Program-made: the position numbers and the translations under genes | Shown: piece after piece, positions 46,488 through 55,088 of the stretch | How positions within the stretch are numbered: position 1 is the first letter of the stretch | Layout of the letters: every line of letters begins with the position of its first letter | Notes under the pieces: generated by a model | The model's input: the letters and a program-made list of their open reading frames with translations, nothing else | What the model was told of the DNA's origin: nothing | Databases searched by the model: none | Assembly: GCA_023460395.1 (NCBI GenBank) | Contig: JAEWQB010000017.1 | Coordinates: forward strand, 85,683-149,682 | DNA from: Pseudomonadota bacterium | GTDB lineage: Bacteria; Desulfobacterota; Desulfovibrionia; Desulfovibrionales; Desulfovibrionaceae | Direction of reading: 5' to 3' | DNA length: 64,000 bases

Positions 46488-47867
46488 ATGAACGACAAGA
46501 CCCATCTGCTTCTACTGGACGACGAAAAAAATTATCTTCTGGTGCTGGAAGCGCTGCTGACCGATGCGGGCTATAAAGTGACCGCGCTGAACGACCCGGA
46601 AACCGGCCTTGCGTTTCTGGACGAATCAGACGTGGACGTAGTTATCACCGATATGAAGATGCCCAAGTTTTCCGGGGCGGAGGTGTTGAGCTACGTAAAG
46701 AAAAACTATCCAGAAATCCCCGTACTCATCATGACCGCGTTCGGTTCCATTGAAAGCGCGGTAGAGGTCATGCGCACTGGCGCATTCGACTATATTACCA
46801 AGCCGTTCGCCAATGACGAATTACTGCTGGCTGTGCAAAACGCCGCCGAACTCGCACGTGCGCACCGCAAATATCGCCTGTTGCATGAAAATTTGGAAGA
46901 ACGCTACGGTCTGCGCCAGATCATCGGGCGTAGCCGCGCCATCAAAAATGTGCTGCACATGGTGGACCGCGCGGCTCCCAGCAAGTCCACCGTACTCATC
47001 ACCGGAGAATCCGGGACAGGCAAAGAGCTTGTGGCGCGGGCCATACATTTTTCTTCCCCCCGCAAAGAAGGCCCGTATATCAGCGTCAACTGCATGGCCC
47101 TGAACGCAAACCTGCTGGAAAGCGAATTGTTCGGTCATGAAAAAGGCTCGTTCACCGGCGCGATAGCTATGAAACGCGGACGGTTTGAACTAGCCAACGG
47201 CGGCACGTTGTTCCTCGATGAAATTGGCGAACTCTCGCACGATATGCAGGTAAAACTCCTGCGCGTGTTGCAAGAACGCAAGTTCGAGCGCGTGGGCGGC
47301 GGAGATGAAATAGAGGTGGACATCCGCATCGTCACCGCGACAAACAAAGACCTGCTGGACGAAGTGCAAAAAGGCAATTTCCGCGAAGACCTGTATTACC
47401 GGCTGAATGTGGTGCATATAGAGCTTCCCCCCCTGCGGGAACGCCGGGAAGATCTCCCGCTGCTGGTAAGCCATTTCGCCGACAAGGTAGCCCGTGAGCA
47501 GGGCGTGGAACGTCGCGCCTTCAGCACCGAAGCCATGGATTACATGTCCGGCTATGAATGGCCCGGCAACATCCGGCAACTTGAAAACGTGGTGGAACGC
47601 TGCATGGTGCTTACGCCCCACCCCGTTATCTCCGTCAGCGATCTCCCGCAGGAAATACGCGACGAGGAAACTCAGTTCAAAAGCGCGGTGGATCTGCTTC
47701 CCGCCCGGCTGGACTTAAGCGACACGCTGGAAAAAATTGAGGCCGCGCTTATTCGCCGCGCACTGGTCCGCTCCGAGTTTGTGCAGGTAAAGGCAGCGGA
47801 AATGCTCAACATCTCCAAAAGTTTGCTGCAATACAAACTGAAAAAATACCAAATTACAGGACACTAG
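46488..47867 (+). CDS. Sigma-54-dependent response regulator
   Basis: 459 residues. The receiver domain has phospho-Asp55 (VVITDMKMPKFSG). The AAA+ domain has GESGTGKE at 173-180, the sigma-54 contact loop as GSFTGA at 220-225 (Ser variant of GAFTGA), Walker B (TLFLDEIGEL) and FREDLYYRLNVV. The Fis-type helix-turn-helix is at the C-terminus (VKAAEMLNISKSLLQYKLKKY). It would activate sigma-54 promoters when phosphorylated by the preceding kinase. No promoter in the window can be assigned to it. All catalytic motifs are intact, in contrast to 4495-5808. Confidence 0.95.
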   Translation: MNDKTHLLLLDDEKNYLLVLEALLTDAGYKVTALNDPETGLAFLDESDVDVVITDMKMPKFSGAEVLSYVKKNYPEIPVLIMTAFGSIESAVEVMRTGAFDYITKPFANDELLLAVQNAAELARAHRKYRLLHENLEERYGLRQIIGRSRAIKNVLHMVDRAAPSKSTVLITGESGTGKELVARAIHFSSPRKEGPYISVNCMALNANLLESELFGHEKGSFTGAIAMKRGRFELANGGTLFLDEIGELSHDMQVKLLRVLQERKFERVGGGDEIEVDIRIVTATNKDLLDEVQKGNFREDLYYRLNVVHIELPPLRERREDLPLLVSHFADKVAREQGVERRAFSTEAMDYMSGYEWPGNIRQLENVVERCMVLTPHPVISVSDLPQEIRDEETQFKSAVDLLPARLDLSDTLEKIEAALIRRALVRSEFVQVKAAEMLNISKSLLQYKLKKYQITGH

Positions 47868-48073
47868 CGGACCAACCTCGCCGGTGCGCACTGTTCCATT
47901 CCCGATCAGTGCCCCGGAGCACTGTTCCTGACCGGGACAGCGCCATACGGAGGCTCCCCCTTTATTTTTCTACATTCCATTGAAATATAACGCCATATAA
48001 TGGTTTTGCCTTGCGGGCATGGTCCTTGCTGTTAGTACGGTATTCTCCAACGTCTAACCTCAGGAGCATTCCA

Positions 48074-48400
48074 ATGGATGCAGCGGAAAAAGCCACGGCA
48101 GCCTTGTCCAAAATGCAAACGCAAGCAGGGGACGTCTTCCCCAAATATCTCGGATTTACCAAAGAAATAAGTCAGTTCGGCCCCATAGATCATAAGACGC
48201 AGGAGCTTATTCATGTTGCCTGCTCCATGATGTCGCAGTGCGAAATGTGCATCTCCATTCATGTGCAGGGTGCCGCCGCCAACGGAGCCTCGCGCGAAGA
48301 GATTATGCAGGCCGCCATGCTAGCCATTTCCATGGGGGGTTCTCCCAAAATGATGTACATGAAGTATGTCTTCGATGAGCTGGAAGACCTGTTTGATTAA
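48074..48400 (+). CDS. Carboxymuconolactone decarboxylase / AhpD-like protein
   Basis: 108 residues, all-helical. It carries the redox motif Cys56-x2-Cys59 in SQCEMCISIHVQGAAANGAS, typical of AhpD-type CMD proteins, which can act as thiol-disulfide reductants against peroxides. VFPKYLGFTKEISQFG and ASREEIMQAAMLAISMGGSPKMMY also fit. AGGAG lies nine bases before ATG 48074. Its substrate is unknown. It stands alone upstream of the thioesterase. Confidence 0.9.
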   Translation: MDAAEKATAALSKMQTQAGDVFPKYLGFTKEISQFGPIDHKTQELIHVACSMMSQCEMCISIHVQGAAANGASREEIMQAAMLAISMGGSPKMMYMKYVFDELEDLFD

Positions 48401-48629
48401 CCACGGATCTGCTTTTCCGAACACTGCCGACGCGCCATTTCTTCCGAATCACACCTTCCGGTCCCGGCATCTCCCCCGCCGGGACCGGTCGGCCTGTGCC
48501 AGCCCGCCGCTCTCCCTCGCAGGCCGCGGGCAAACCGGGGCAAAGACTCTGGACCAGACAGACAGGCCGGTATATTTTCAGACATTGTTCCGGTAAGCGC
48601 CCTTCAATCCATACCCCAAGGTGACACGC

Positions 48630-49019
48630 ATGCGCATAACAACCCACACCGCCATAGACCAGACACTCTGCGGAACCCCCACTTGCGTAGAACCGCACCG
48701 CAGCACAGTTACCATGCGCTGCGCTTCCTCCATGGCAGCGGATGAGCACGGTCTGGTGCACGGCGGGTTCGTCTTCGGACTGGCCGACTATGCGGCTATG
48801 CTCGCCGTGAACCATCCCAATGTTGTGCTGGGGGGTGCGGAGGTCCGCTTTACCAAGCCCGTGCGCGTGGGGGACGAGCTTGTCGCCTCCGCATACGACA
48901 CCTCCCCGGACGAACGAAAACACCGCGTGCAGGTAGACGTTTTGCTGGGCGAAACAGTGGTCTTCTCCGGCGTGTTTACCTGTTTTATTCTCCCCAAGCA
49001 CGTGCTCTCGCAAGACTGA
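48630..49019 (+). CDS. Hotdog-fold acyl-CoA thioesterase (PaaI/4HBT family)
   Basis: 129 residues. The catalytic segment HGLVHGGFVFGLADYAAM corresponds to the HGGxxxxLAD motif of PaaI-type thioesterases, followed by the beta-sheet core (VVLGGAEVRFTKPVRVGDELVASAYD, HRVQVDVLLGETVVFSGVFTCFIL). It hydrolyses an acyl-CoA, specific substrate unknown. The start at 48630 has AAGGTG upstream; GTG 48621 is an in-frame alternative. The metal-ATPase control region follows. Confidence 0.88.
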   Translation: MRITTHTAIDQTLCGTPTCVEPHRSTVTMRCASSMAADEHGLVHGGFVFGLADYAAMLAVNHPNVVLGGAEVRFTKPVRVGDELVASAYDTSPDERKHRVQVDVLLGETVVFSGVFTCFILPKHVLSQD

Positions 49020-49095
49020 ACACTGCGGTATTCTTCCCAATACCATCCGGCAGAGGCGCTGCTTCCATGTACGGGCGAGCCGCTCCTTCCACGCA

Positions 49096-49176
49096 ATTTT
49101 GTTTGAAGTTCAAACATCTTGACATTCCAACAATGGCGCAGTACTGCCAAAAAATACTTTGAACTTCAAACAAAAT
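49096..49176. promoter_or_regulatory. Promoter flanked by paired palindromic operators
   Basis: The 19-bp arm attttgtttgaagttcaaa (49096-49114) is repeated as its exact reverse complement at 49158-49176. Each arm contains TTTGAA-N-TTCAAA; the left copy extends to the 17-bp palindrome TGTTTGAAGTTCAAACA (49100-49116). Between them TTGACA (49119-49124) is a perfect -35; after 17 bp the -10 is only a weak match (TACTGC, 49142-49147). The right arm ends 12 bases before the GTG start of the ATPase and overlaps its leader. This strongly suggests a dimeric metal-sensing repressor; the regulator gene is not in the window. Confidence 0.8.
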
Positions 49177-49188
49177 GGGAGAGCCACC

Positions 49189-51027
49189 GTGATTGGTCGT
49201 CATCATGACCTGCATGTGTACAGGGAACTATTTCGCTCCGAAGACTTTCTCAAACTACTCGGCGGCGCGGCCTTCATTCCTGTCGCCCTTTTGGTTTCAG
49301 ACATCCCGTTCTTCAATCTGCCTGCCCTGTCGTGGGGAAGCGTCCTTCTGCTTGCATCCATCGCCATAAACGGCCTGCCCATTATTCTGGAGGCCGGAAA
49401 AGGCTTACTGGCGCGTGAAATTAACGTGGACGAACTGGTCAGCATTGCCATTATCGCCTGCCTTTTCAACGGCAATTACCTTGAAGGTTCCATTGTCAGC
49501 GCCATTATGGTGTTTGGCGCGCTGGTGGAAGAGGCGGTGAGCGACAGTGCGCGAAATTCCATTCGGGCACTGGTGGAACTCACCCCCACCACCGCCACTG
49601 TGGAAGTAAACGGCAAGGAAACTGTTGTTGATGTGAGCGTGATAACGCCGGGCGATGTGCTTGTTATCCGCGCTGGCGATACCATTCCCGTGGACGGCAC
49701 CGTGATCGCAGGGGAAACCTCGGTAAACGAAGCCTCCATCACCGGTGAATCCATTCCCGTCGCTAAAGCGGCAGACAGCGCTGTATACGCCGGAACAGGC
49801 TGCGTGGACGGTTTCATTAAAGTACGCGCCGAGCGGGTGGGCAAGGACTCCACCATTGGCAGAATCATCCAGCTTGTGGAAGCAGCGGAACAGCAAAAGA
49901 CAGAAAGCGGGAAAATAGTAGATACCTACGCAGCATGGTTCACACCCGCCATTGTGAGTATCGCGGTGCTCACCTATCTCGTCACTAAAGACGTTACCCG
50001 CTCCATCACCGTACTCATTGTGGGGTGCCCCTGCTCCTTCCTGCTCGCCAGCCCTGTCTCCACTGTGGCAGCCATCGCACGGGCGGCAAAGGCAGGCATC
50101 CTTGTAAAGGGGGGGCGGTATCTGGAAAATTTGGCAACGTCATCCGCGTTTTTTTTCGATAAGACCGGCACCATCACCAAAGGGGAGCCAGAGGTAGTCG
50201 CAATCCGTCCACAGCCGGATATGACTGAACAGGACATTATCCGCATGGCTGCGGCTGTGGAAACAGGCAGCCTGCACCCGCTGGGCATAGCTATTGTGGC
50301 AAAAGCAGCCGAGATGGGGTGCCAGCTCCCCGCAGCAAACAATATCCACACGGATGCCGGACGCGGCATCCGTGGTGAAATAGGGGGCGCAACGGTGGAA
50401 ATAGTCACCAGCGCCACGGCGGATGATGACGGCTTTACCAATGTGGACGTTTTGCGAAACGGAAAACTCGCGGGAATTATCAGCCTGCTGGACAGCCCGC
50501 GGGAAACCGCGGCCCAGACCATGCGCGGTTTGCGTGACGAGGGCATCGTCGATCTGCGCATCCTCTCCGGGGACCAGCCCTCCGCCGTGCGGAACATCGC
50601 GGATCAGGTAGGCATTACCCAGTTTCACGCGGCGCAAAAACCGGATGAAAAACTAACGACAATCCGCGCATACGCCAAGGGCAAGGTTGTGTATGTTGGC
50701 GACGGCATTAATGACGCGCCCGCGCTTAAAGCCGCCGCCACGGGTATTGCCATGGGGCTGCGCGGAGCCGACGTCGCTCTAGAAGCCGCAGATATCGTTC
50801 TCATGAATGACCGGTTGGAAGACTTGCCATTTTTGGTCCGCCTCAGCCGCAGAATGGCCCGCATCATCACCATCAACATTTTACTCAGCTTCGGCATCAA
50901 CCTTCTGGCCCTCATCGCCAGTTCTCTAGGGTTGCTTACCCCTATATGGGGCGCCATTACTCACAACATCGGCTCCATTCTTGTCGTTTCACTAGCAGCT
51001 TCCATCCGGTTCACCAGAAACGACTAG
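49189..51027 (+). CDS. P1B-type heavy-metal translocating ATPase
   Basis: 612 residues from GTG 49189, chosen for GGGAGAG upstream. It pumps transition metal ions across the inner membrane using ATP. The metal-site motif is Cys280-Pro-Cys282 (VGCPCSFLLASPV), phosphorylation Asp324 in DKTGTITKGEP, actuator SITGES, HP motif (SLHPLG) and GDGINDAPALK hinge. There is no N-terminal HMA domain; instead the N-terminus begins with a His-rich stretch (IGRHHDLHVY). The last membrane helix reads THNIGSILVV where Zn/Cd pumps usually have an Asp, so the metal could be Zn, Cd, Mn or another (undetermined). Controlled by the flanking operators. Confidence 0.93.
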   Translation: MIGRHHDLHVYRELFRSEDFLKLLGGAAFIPVALLVSDIPFFNLPALSWGSVLLLASIAINGLPIILEAGKGLLAREINVDELVSIAIIACLFNGNYLEGSIVSAIMVFGALVEEAVSDSARNSIRALVELTPTTATVEVNGKETVVDVSVITPGDVLVIRAGDTIPVDGTVIAGETSVNEASITGESIPVAKAADSAVYAGTGCVDGFIKVRAERVGKDSTIGRIIQLVEAAEQQKTESGKIVDTYAAWFTPAIVSIAVLTYLVTKDVTRSITVLIVGCPCSFLLASPVSTVAAIARAAKAGILVKGGRYLENLATSSAFFFDKTGTITKGEPEVVAIRPQPDMTEQDIIRMAAAVETGSLHPLGIAIVAKAAEMGCQLPAANNIHTDAGRGIRGEIGGATVEIVTSATADDDGFTNVDVLRNGKLAGIISLLDSPRETAAQTMRGLRDEGIVDLRILSGDQPSAVRNIADQVGITQFHAAQKPDEKLTTIRAYAKGKVVYVGDGINDAPALKAAATGIAMGLRGADVALEAADIVLMNDRLEDLPFLVRLSRRMARIITINILLSFGINLLALIASSLGLLTPIWGAITHNIGSILVVSLAASIRFTRND

Positions 51028-51050
51028 CCCGGAACAGTACCTGTTCTTTT

Positions 51051-51090
51051 CACGGGAGAGGCCCATTTTTGAAAACAAGCCTCTCCCGTG
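51051..51090. terminator. Terminator-like hairpin, dispersed repeat family copy 3
   Basis: cacgggagaggc (51051-51062) pairs perfectly with gcctctcccgtg (51079-51090), loop rich in T then A. It lies between the convergent ATPase and DUF6506 genes. Its right flank (ctctctgctcc) resembles copy 1 (ttctctccgcc). Confidence 0.75.
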
Positions 51091-51213
51091 CTCTCTGCTC
51101 CAACAATTTTTGGTGACAGTCTCACCTTGCCCGAAACGCCCGGCCTCACGGGCAACGCTCCCGGAAACATTGGCGAAGCAAATCCTAAATGAATATGGCG
51201 GAACCACGCAACG

Positions 51214-51525
51214 CTACTCCCCGAACAGACTGTCACCACTTACATTGCCCAAGCCCGGATGTGTATCGAAACGGACCACTCCCACGGGAACGGGTACAGC
51301 GCGAGCGACGCGGGCGGTTCCTTCCACCCCAAATCCGCCACATAATTCAATAGCGCCAATCCCTTCCTCTTCCACCAGATCGCGGGCCAGTTGCTCCGCC
51401 TGCGCGTAGGAACCCACTGCCACGGCAAGCAGCTCAACGTGCTCCGTGCGGACCCAATTGCGGTGCGTTGCCGGGTTTCCTCCCGGCGCGATGAAAATAA
51501 AAGCCGCTTTCAGTACCTGTGCCAT
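51214..51525 (-). CDS. DUF6506 family protein, last gene of the acetoin-type operon
   Basis: 103 residues. The pattern AAFIFIAPGGNPATHRNWVRTEHVELLAVAV ... GIGAIELCGGFGVEGTARVARAV ... VPVGVVRFDTHPGLG fits DUF6506, a small conserved family of unknown function. The start at 51525 has GGGAGGAG directly upstream. It follows acoX by 54 bases and closes the operon. Its fold may be a ferredoxin-like alpha/beta, but this is a guess. Placement beside AcoX suggests a role in acetoin or related diketone use. Confidence 0.8.
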   Translation of the reverse strand: MAQVLKAAFIFIAPGGNPATHRNWVRTEHVELLAVAVGSYAQAEQLARDLVEEEGIGAIELCGGFGVEGTARVARAVPVPVGVVRFDTHPGLGNVSGDSLFGE

Positions 51526-51579
51526 ACGCTCCTCCCGCCTTTGAACCGACTGTAATCGAGCACTCAGCCCTTCCCGCAC

Positions 51580-52578
51580 TTATTCCGCCTGTACAAAAAG
51601 CCCGCGCTCACGGGCAAGCGCCATGGTGCGGCGTACATTGACCACCAGTGGTCCTCGCGTGTTCAGGCGGATGCCCGCCCGGACACCACGGGGTATTTCC
51701 ACCTCCCGCTCGCCATCCACAGCCACCAGCCCCGGTGAAACGTCAATGGCGTGCTCTTCGCCGGGCAGCATATCCGCCACATCGCGCACACCCACGGCAA
51801 CCACCATGCCCGGAGCGATCGGCGCATGAACCGTCCGGGAAGCGGGCATGCCCAGCCGCAGCGCCAGCCCCAAGGGTTCCGAGGGAGCAATGTGCCGCAA
51901 CATACCCCCTATGGCGGAAAGCCCTATGGAGGCCGCGTCACAACGGGTGAGAAACAACTGAGGTACCTTTTCCATGTGCCAGACAGCGCGGGACGCCATA
52001 AACACGTCGTCATACACGGCGGCATCCACCAACGCCACGTCCGCAACCCGACCGTCCAGCAAAATTTCAAACAGGCAAACCCGTTCGCAGCATTGTTCCA
52101 CAGGCACCGCGTCCGCCGCTATCAATCCGGCGGCAAGCCCGGCGATAGTGGCCTCAATCATATACGGGAACACATTGTTCGTTCCCGTAGAGAGCGGCAA
52201 CAGAGGAATAGCAATACTTCCTTTACAGGCCGCGCGGCTTGTACCGTCTCCGCCCAGCACAGTGAGACAACGAACTCCCAGCGTTTCCATGATACCCGCC
52301 GCCACCACAGTATCCTGCTGGGTGTTGCGGATGGGCATTTCCAACGGTTCCACGGATACACCGGCCATTTCTTCCGCAATGGCGTTAAGCGCGCGCGGAA
52401 TGGTACCATAGCCGTCCGGCATATACACAATGCGCCGTACCCCCGCATGCCGCATGCCCAGCAGAATACGCCGCGTCATGCGGACCTTTTCCTGATTATC
52501 GAAGACACTGCCGTGAGCCACTAATCTGCGGATGTCCTTACCGGACGCCGGGTTGACCACTATACCTGCCGTGTTCAC
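51580..52578 (-). CDS. acoX: AcoX-like NAD(+)/diacylglycerol-kinase-fold protein
   Basis: 332 residues from GTG 52578. N-terminal IVVNPASGKDIRRLVAHGSVFDNQEKVRMTRRIL and VLGGDGTSRAACKG place it in the ATP-NAD kinase superfamily branch found in acetoin catabolic operons (AcoX). PLSTGTNNVFP is the substrate-binding motif. Its precise reaction is not established. GTG 52578 has a G-rich site (AAGGGGG) four bases upstream; ATG 52599 is an alternative start. It is placed between E1 beta and DUF6506, on the operon strand. Confidence 0.85.
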   Translation of the reverse strand: MNTAGIVVNPASGKDIRRLVAHGSVFDNQEKVRMTRRILLGMRHAGVRRIVYMPDGYGTIPRALNAIAEEMAGVSVEPLEMPIRNTQQDTVVAAGIMETLGVRCLTVLGGDGTSRAACKGSIAIPLLPLSTGTNNVFPYMIEATIAGLAAGLIAADAVPVEQCCERVCLFEILLDGRVADVALVDAAVYDDVFMASRAVWHMEKVPQLFLTRCDAASIGLSAIGGMLRHIAPSEPLGLALRLGMPASRTVHAPIAPGMVVAVGVRDVADMLPGEEHAIDVSPGLVAVDGEREVEIPRGVRAGIRLNTRGPLVVNVRRTMALARERGLFVQAE

Positions 52579-52649
52579 AACGCCCCCTTCACGCAACATT
52601 TCCCCGCCGGGCACGGGAGGGCCTTCCGGCCCTCCCGCAGGGAAACCGA

Positions 52650-53621
52650 TTATCGAATGCTCTTAACTGCCGCGACAATGTCGTCAACGCCCGGAATATA
52701 GGCCTGCTCCAGCGTAGGGGAGAAGGGAACCGGGCAGAACGGCGCACCCACCCGCTTGATGGGAGCATCCAGATAATCGAGGGCCTGTTCGGCTACCAGA
52801 GCCGCAATTTCCGCACCGGGACCGGCAAAATTCACGGCTTCGTGAGCGATGACCAGCGCATTGGTCTTTTTCACAGAATCGATGAGGGTTTTCGTGTCCA
52901 GCGGCTGGAGACAACGGGGGTCAACCACTTCCGCGTCTATGCCCTCCGCCTTCAGCTTTTCTGCGGCCTGTAGCGCGGTGTAGACCATCAGCGACGTGGC
53001 AACGATAGTCACGTCTTTGCCTTCACGCTTAATATCGGCCTTGCCCAGTTCAATGGTGTACGGCTCGTCAGGCACCTCACCGCTTACGCCATACAGCATC
53101 TTATGTTCAAGGAATACCACTGGGTTATCATCGCGAATAGCGCTGATAAGCAGCCCCTTGGCATCGTATGGAGAAGAAGGAATTACCACCTTAAGACCCG
53201 GAATATTCATAAACCACGACTCAAGACTTTGCGAATGCTGGGCGGCTGCGCCAATGCCCGCCCCCTGCGGCATGCGCAGCGTCATGGGCACCTTGGCCTT
53301 ACCGCCAAACATATAGCGCATTTTAGCGGCCTGATTGAACAACTGGTCCATGGACACGCCAATGAAATCCACAAACATAAGTTCCGCCACGGGGCGCAGG
53401 CCACTGGCGGCAGCTCCGGCGGCGGCCCCCACAATGGTGCTTTCCGTGATGGGAGTATCCATCACGCGGTCTTCTCCGAATTGATCAAAAAGTCCCTGCG
53501 TTACGCCAAAGCAGCCACCAAACTGCCCCACGTCCTCGCCGAGGATAAAAACATTTTCATCACGCTCCATTTCCTGCCGCAGCGCTTCGTTCAGCGCTTG
53601 AAGATACGTCTTTTCGGACAT
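52650..53621 (-). CDS. acoB: Acetoin/2-oxoacid dehydrogenase E1 component, beta subunit
   Basis: 323 residues. Segments LNEALRQEMERDENVFILGEDVGQFGGCFGVTQGL, DTPITESTIVGAAAGAAASGLRPV, and VVDPRCLQPLDTKTLIDSVKKTNALVIAHEA are the transketolase pyrimidine and C-terminal domains of E1 beta. With the alpha subunit it forms the TPP-dependent active site that cleaves acetoin to acetyl-lipoyl-E2 and acetaldehyde. GGAG precedes the ATG. Acetoin rather than pyruvate is preferred because of AcoX and the AcoR-like activator. Confidence 0.92.
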   Translation of the reverse strand: MSEKTYLQALNEALRQEMERDENVFILGEDVGQFGGCFGVTQGLFDQFGEDRVMDTPITESTIVGAAAGAAASGLRPVAELMFVDFIGVSMDQLFNQAAKMRYMFGGKAKVPMTLRMPQGAGIGAAAQHSQSLESWFMNIPGLKVVIPSSPYDAKGLLISAIRDDNPVVFLEHKMLYGVSGEVPDEPYTIELGKADIKREGKDVTIVATSLMVYTALQAAEKLKAEGIDAEVVDPRCLQPLDTKTLIDSVKKTNALVIAHEAVNFAGPGAEIAALVAEQALDYLDAPIKRVGAPFCPVPFSPTLEQAYIPGVDDIVAAVKSIR

Positions 53622-53678
53622 TGTATTCTCCGTTTCTTTCGTTGTGTGGATAGACAGTTACAAAACGCACCGGGCCAT

Positions 53679-54638
53679 TTAGGCGTATACGTCTTCCAGC
53701 AGTGCGGCAGGCTTGGGCAACGGGCTTTCCTGAGCGAACGTCACAGCCGCTTCCACTGCCTTTCCGATACGCGCCTTCGTGGCGTCCAGATCCTTCTGCG
53801 TCATGGTGCCGCTTTCCAACAATTTGGCTTCGAAACGGGGAATGGGGTCTTTAGCCTTCCATTCCTCCAACTCCTCAACGCAACGGTAGGTGCAGGCATC
53901 GCCCTCAAAGTGCCCACGCCAGCGATAGGTTTTGCATTCAATAAGTGAGGGGCCTTCTCCCTTACGGGCACGTTTCACGGCCTCGGTCACGGCTTCGTAC
54001 ACCGCCAGCACATCGTTGCCGTCCACCACCACACCGGGCATGTCATAGGCTGCGGCGCGGTCTGCGATATCCACAATCGCCATAGACTTGCACTGCGGGC
54101 AAGAAATGCCGTAGCCGTTGTTTTCATTCACAAACACCAACGGCAACTTCCATGCACTGGCCATATTCAGGGCTTCCTGCGTGGTCCCCTGATTGGAAGC
54201 TCCGTCCCCGAAGAAGCACATAGCCACGCCGTCGGTCTTTTTATATTTCGCGGCCAACGCGGCCCCCACTGCCAGCGGCCCTCCGCCACCCACAATGCCG
54301 TTGGCCCCCAGAATTCCAAGATCGAGGTCGGCAATATGCATGGAGCCACCCTTGCCTTTGCAATAGCCTGTGGCACGACCAAAAATCTCCGCCATCATCA
54401 GCGTCAGGTCGCCGCCCTTAGCCAGCAAGTGCCCATGCCCCCGGTGAGTGCTGGTAATCATGTCAGCATCGGTCAGTGCGGCGCACGCGCCCGTGGCTAC
54501 AGCTTCTTCGCCAAGGTACAGGTGCACAAAGCCCGGAATCTGCCCTGCGGCGAACAGTTCTTGGAGCTTGAGTTCAAACATGCGAATATTGTTCATGGTT
54601 TCATACAGATGAACCAACAGTTTTTTGCTAAGAGCCAT
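53679..54638 (-). CDS. acoA: Acetoin/2-oxoacid dehydrogenase E1 component, alpha subunit
   Basis: 319 residues. The TPP-binding motif GDGASNQGTTQEALNMASAWKLPLVFVNENNGYG is intact, preceded by HLYLGEEAVATGACAAL and THRGHGHLLAKG. The C-terminal KTYRWRGHFEGD is typical. It has a perfect GGAGG before ATG 54638, 12 bases after the Lin0512 gene. Forms the alpha2beta2 E1 with the following gene. Confidence 0.93.
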   Translation of the reverse strand: MALSKKLLVHLYETMNNIRMFELKLQELFAAGQIPGFVHLYLGEEAVATGACAALTDADMITSTHRGHGHLLAKGGDLTLMMAEIFGRATGYCKGKGGSMHIADLDLGILGANGIVGGGGPLAVGAALAAKYKKTDGVAMCFFGDGASNQGTTQEALNMASAWKLPLVFVNENNGYGISCPQCKSMAIVDIADRAAAYDMPGVVVDGNDVLAVYEAVTEAVKRARKGEGPSLIECKTYRWRGHFEGDACTYRCVEELEEWKAKDPIPRFEAKLLESGTMTQKDLDATKARIGKAVEAAVTFAQESPLPKPAALLEDVYA

Positions 54639-54650
54639 TCCATCCTCCTG

Positions 54651-55079
54651 TTATTCGGCCTCAGCGCGGCAGGCGCCAGCCGGTTTGCCGGAATTGTCGG
54701 TCTTCACGCCCTGCGTGTCTGTCTCCACAGACACGGTAAGCGCGGCACACGCCACAACAATATCGCTCACTCCCGGCCCGAAACACGGCACTTCCAAGCC
54801 GGGCACACACATGCCGCCCCGGTCCACGGTGAGAGTTTTTTCCCCGATGGGAACAGCCGCCAGCACGGCCTGCGCATCCACTTTGTCCGGGTTGGGCACG
54901 CACACGTGAACATGCACGAACACCCCCTCAAACCCGGCACGTCCGCATATTTCCACCAAACCGCACAGGCACACACGCGACACGGCATCGCGCACAGCTC
55001 GCACTGCCGCCTTGGTCATGTCTGCGCCGTGCAAGTCCGCCGCATACCCTAGCTCTATGGCGAATCGTCTGCGGGGCAT
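54651..55079 (-). CDS. Lin0512 family protein within the acetoin-type operon
   Basis: 142 residues. The sequence FAIELGYAADLHGADMTKAAVRAVRDAVSRVCLCGLVEI and the valine-rich VHVHVCVPNPDKVDAQAVLAAVPIGEKTLTVDRGGMCVPG match the Lin0512 family, small conserved proteins of unknown function. GGAGG lies six bases before ATG 55079. It lies nine bases after E2 and 12 bases before E1 alpha, so it is embedded in the enzyme operon and likely has a role in the complex. Confidence 0.82.
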   Translation of the reverse strand: MPRRRFAIELGYAADLHGADMTKAAVRAVRDAVSRVCLCGLVEICGRAGFEGVFVHVHVCVPNPDKVDAQAVLAAVPIGEKTLTVDRGGMCVPGLEVPCFGPGVSDIVVACAALTVSVETDTQGVKTDNSGKPAGACRAEAE

Positions 55080-55088
55080 ATCCGCCTC

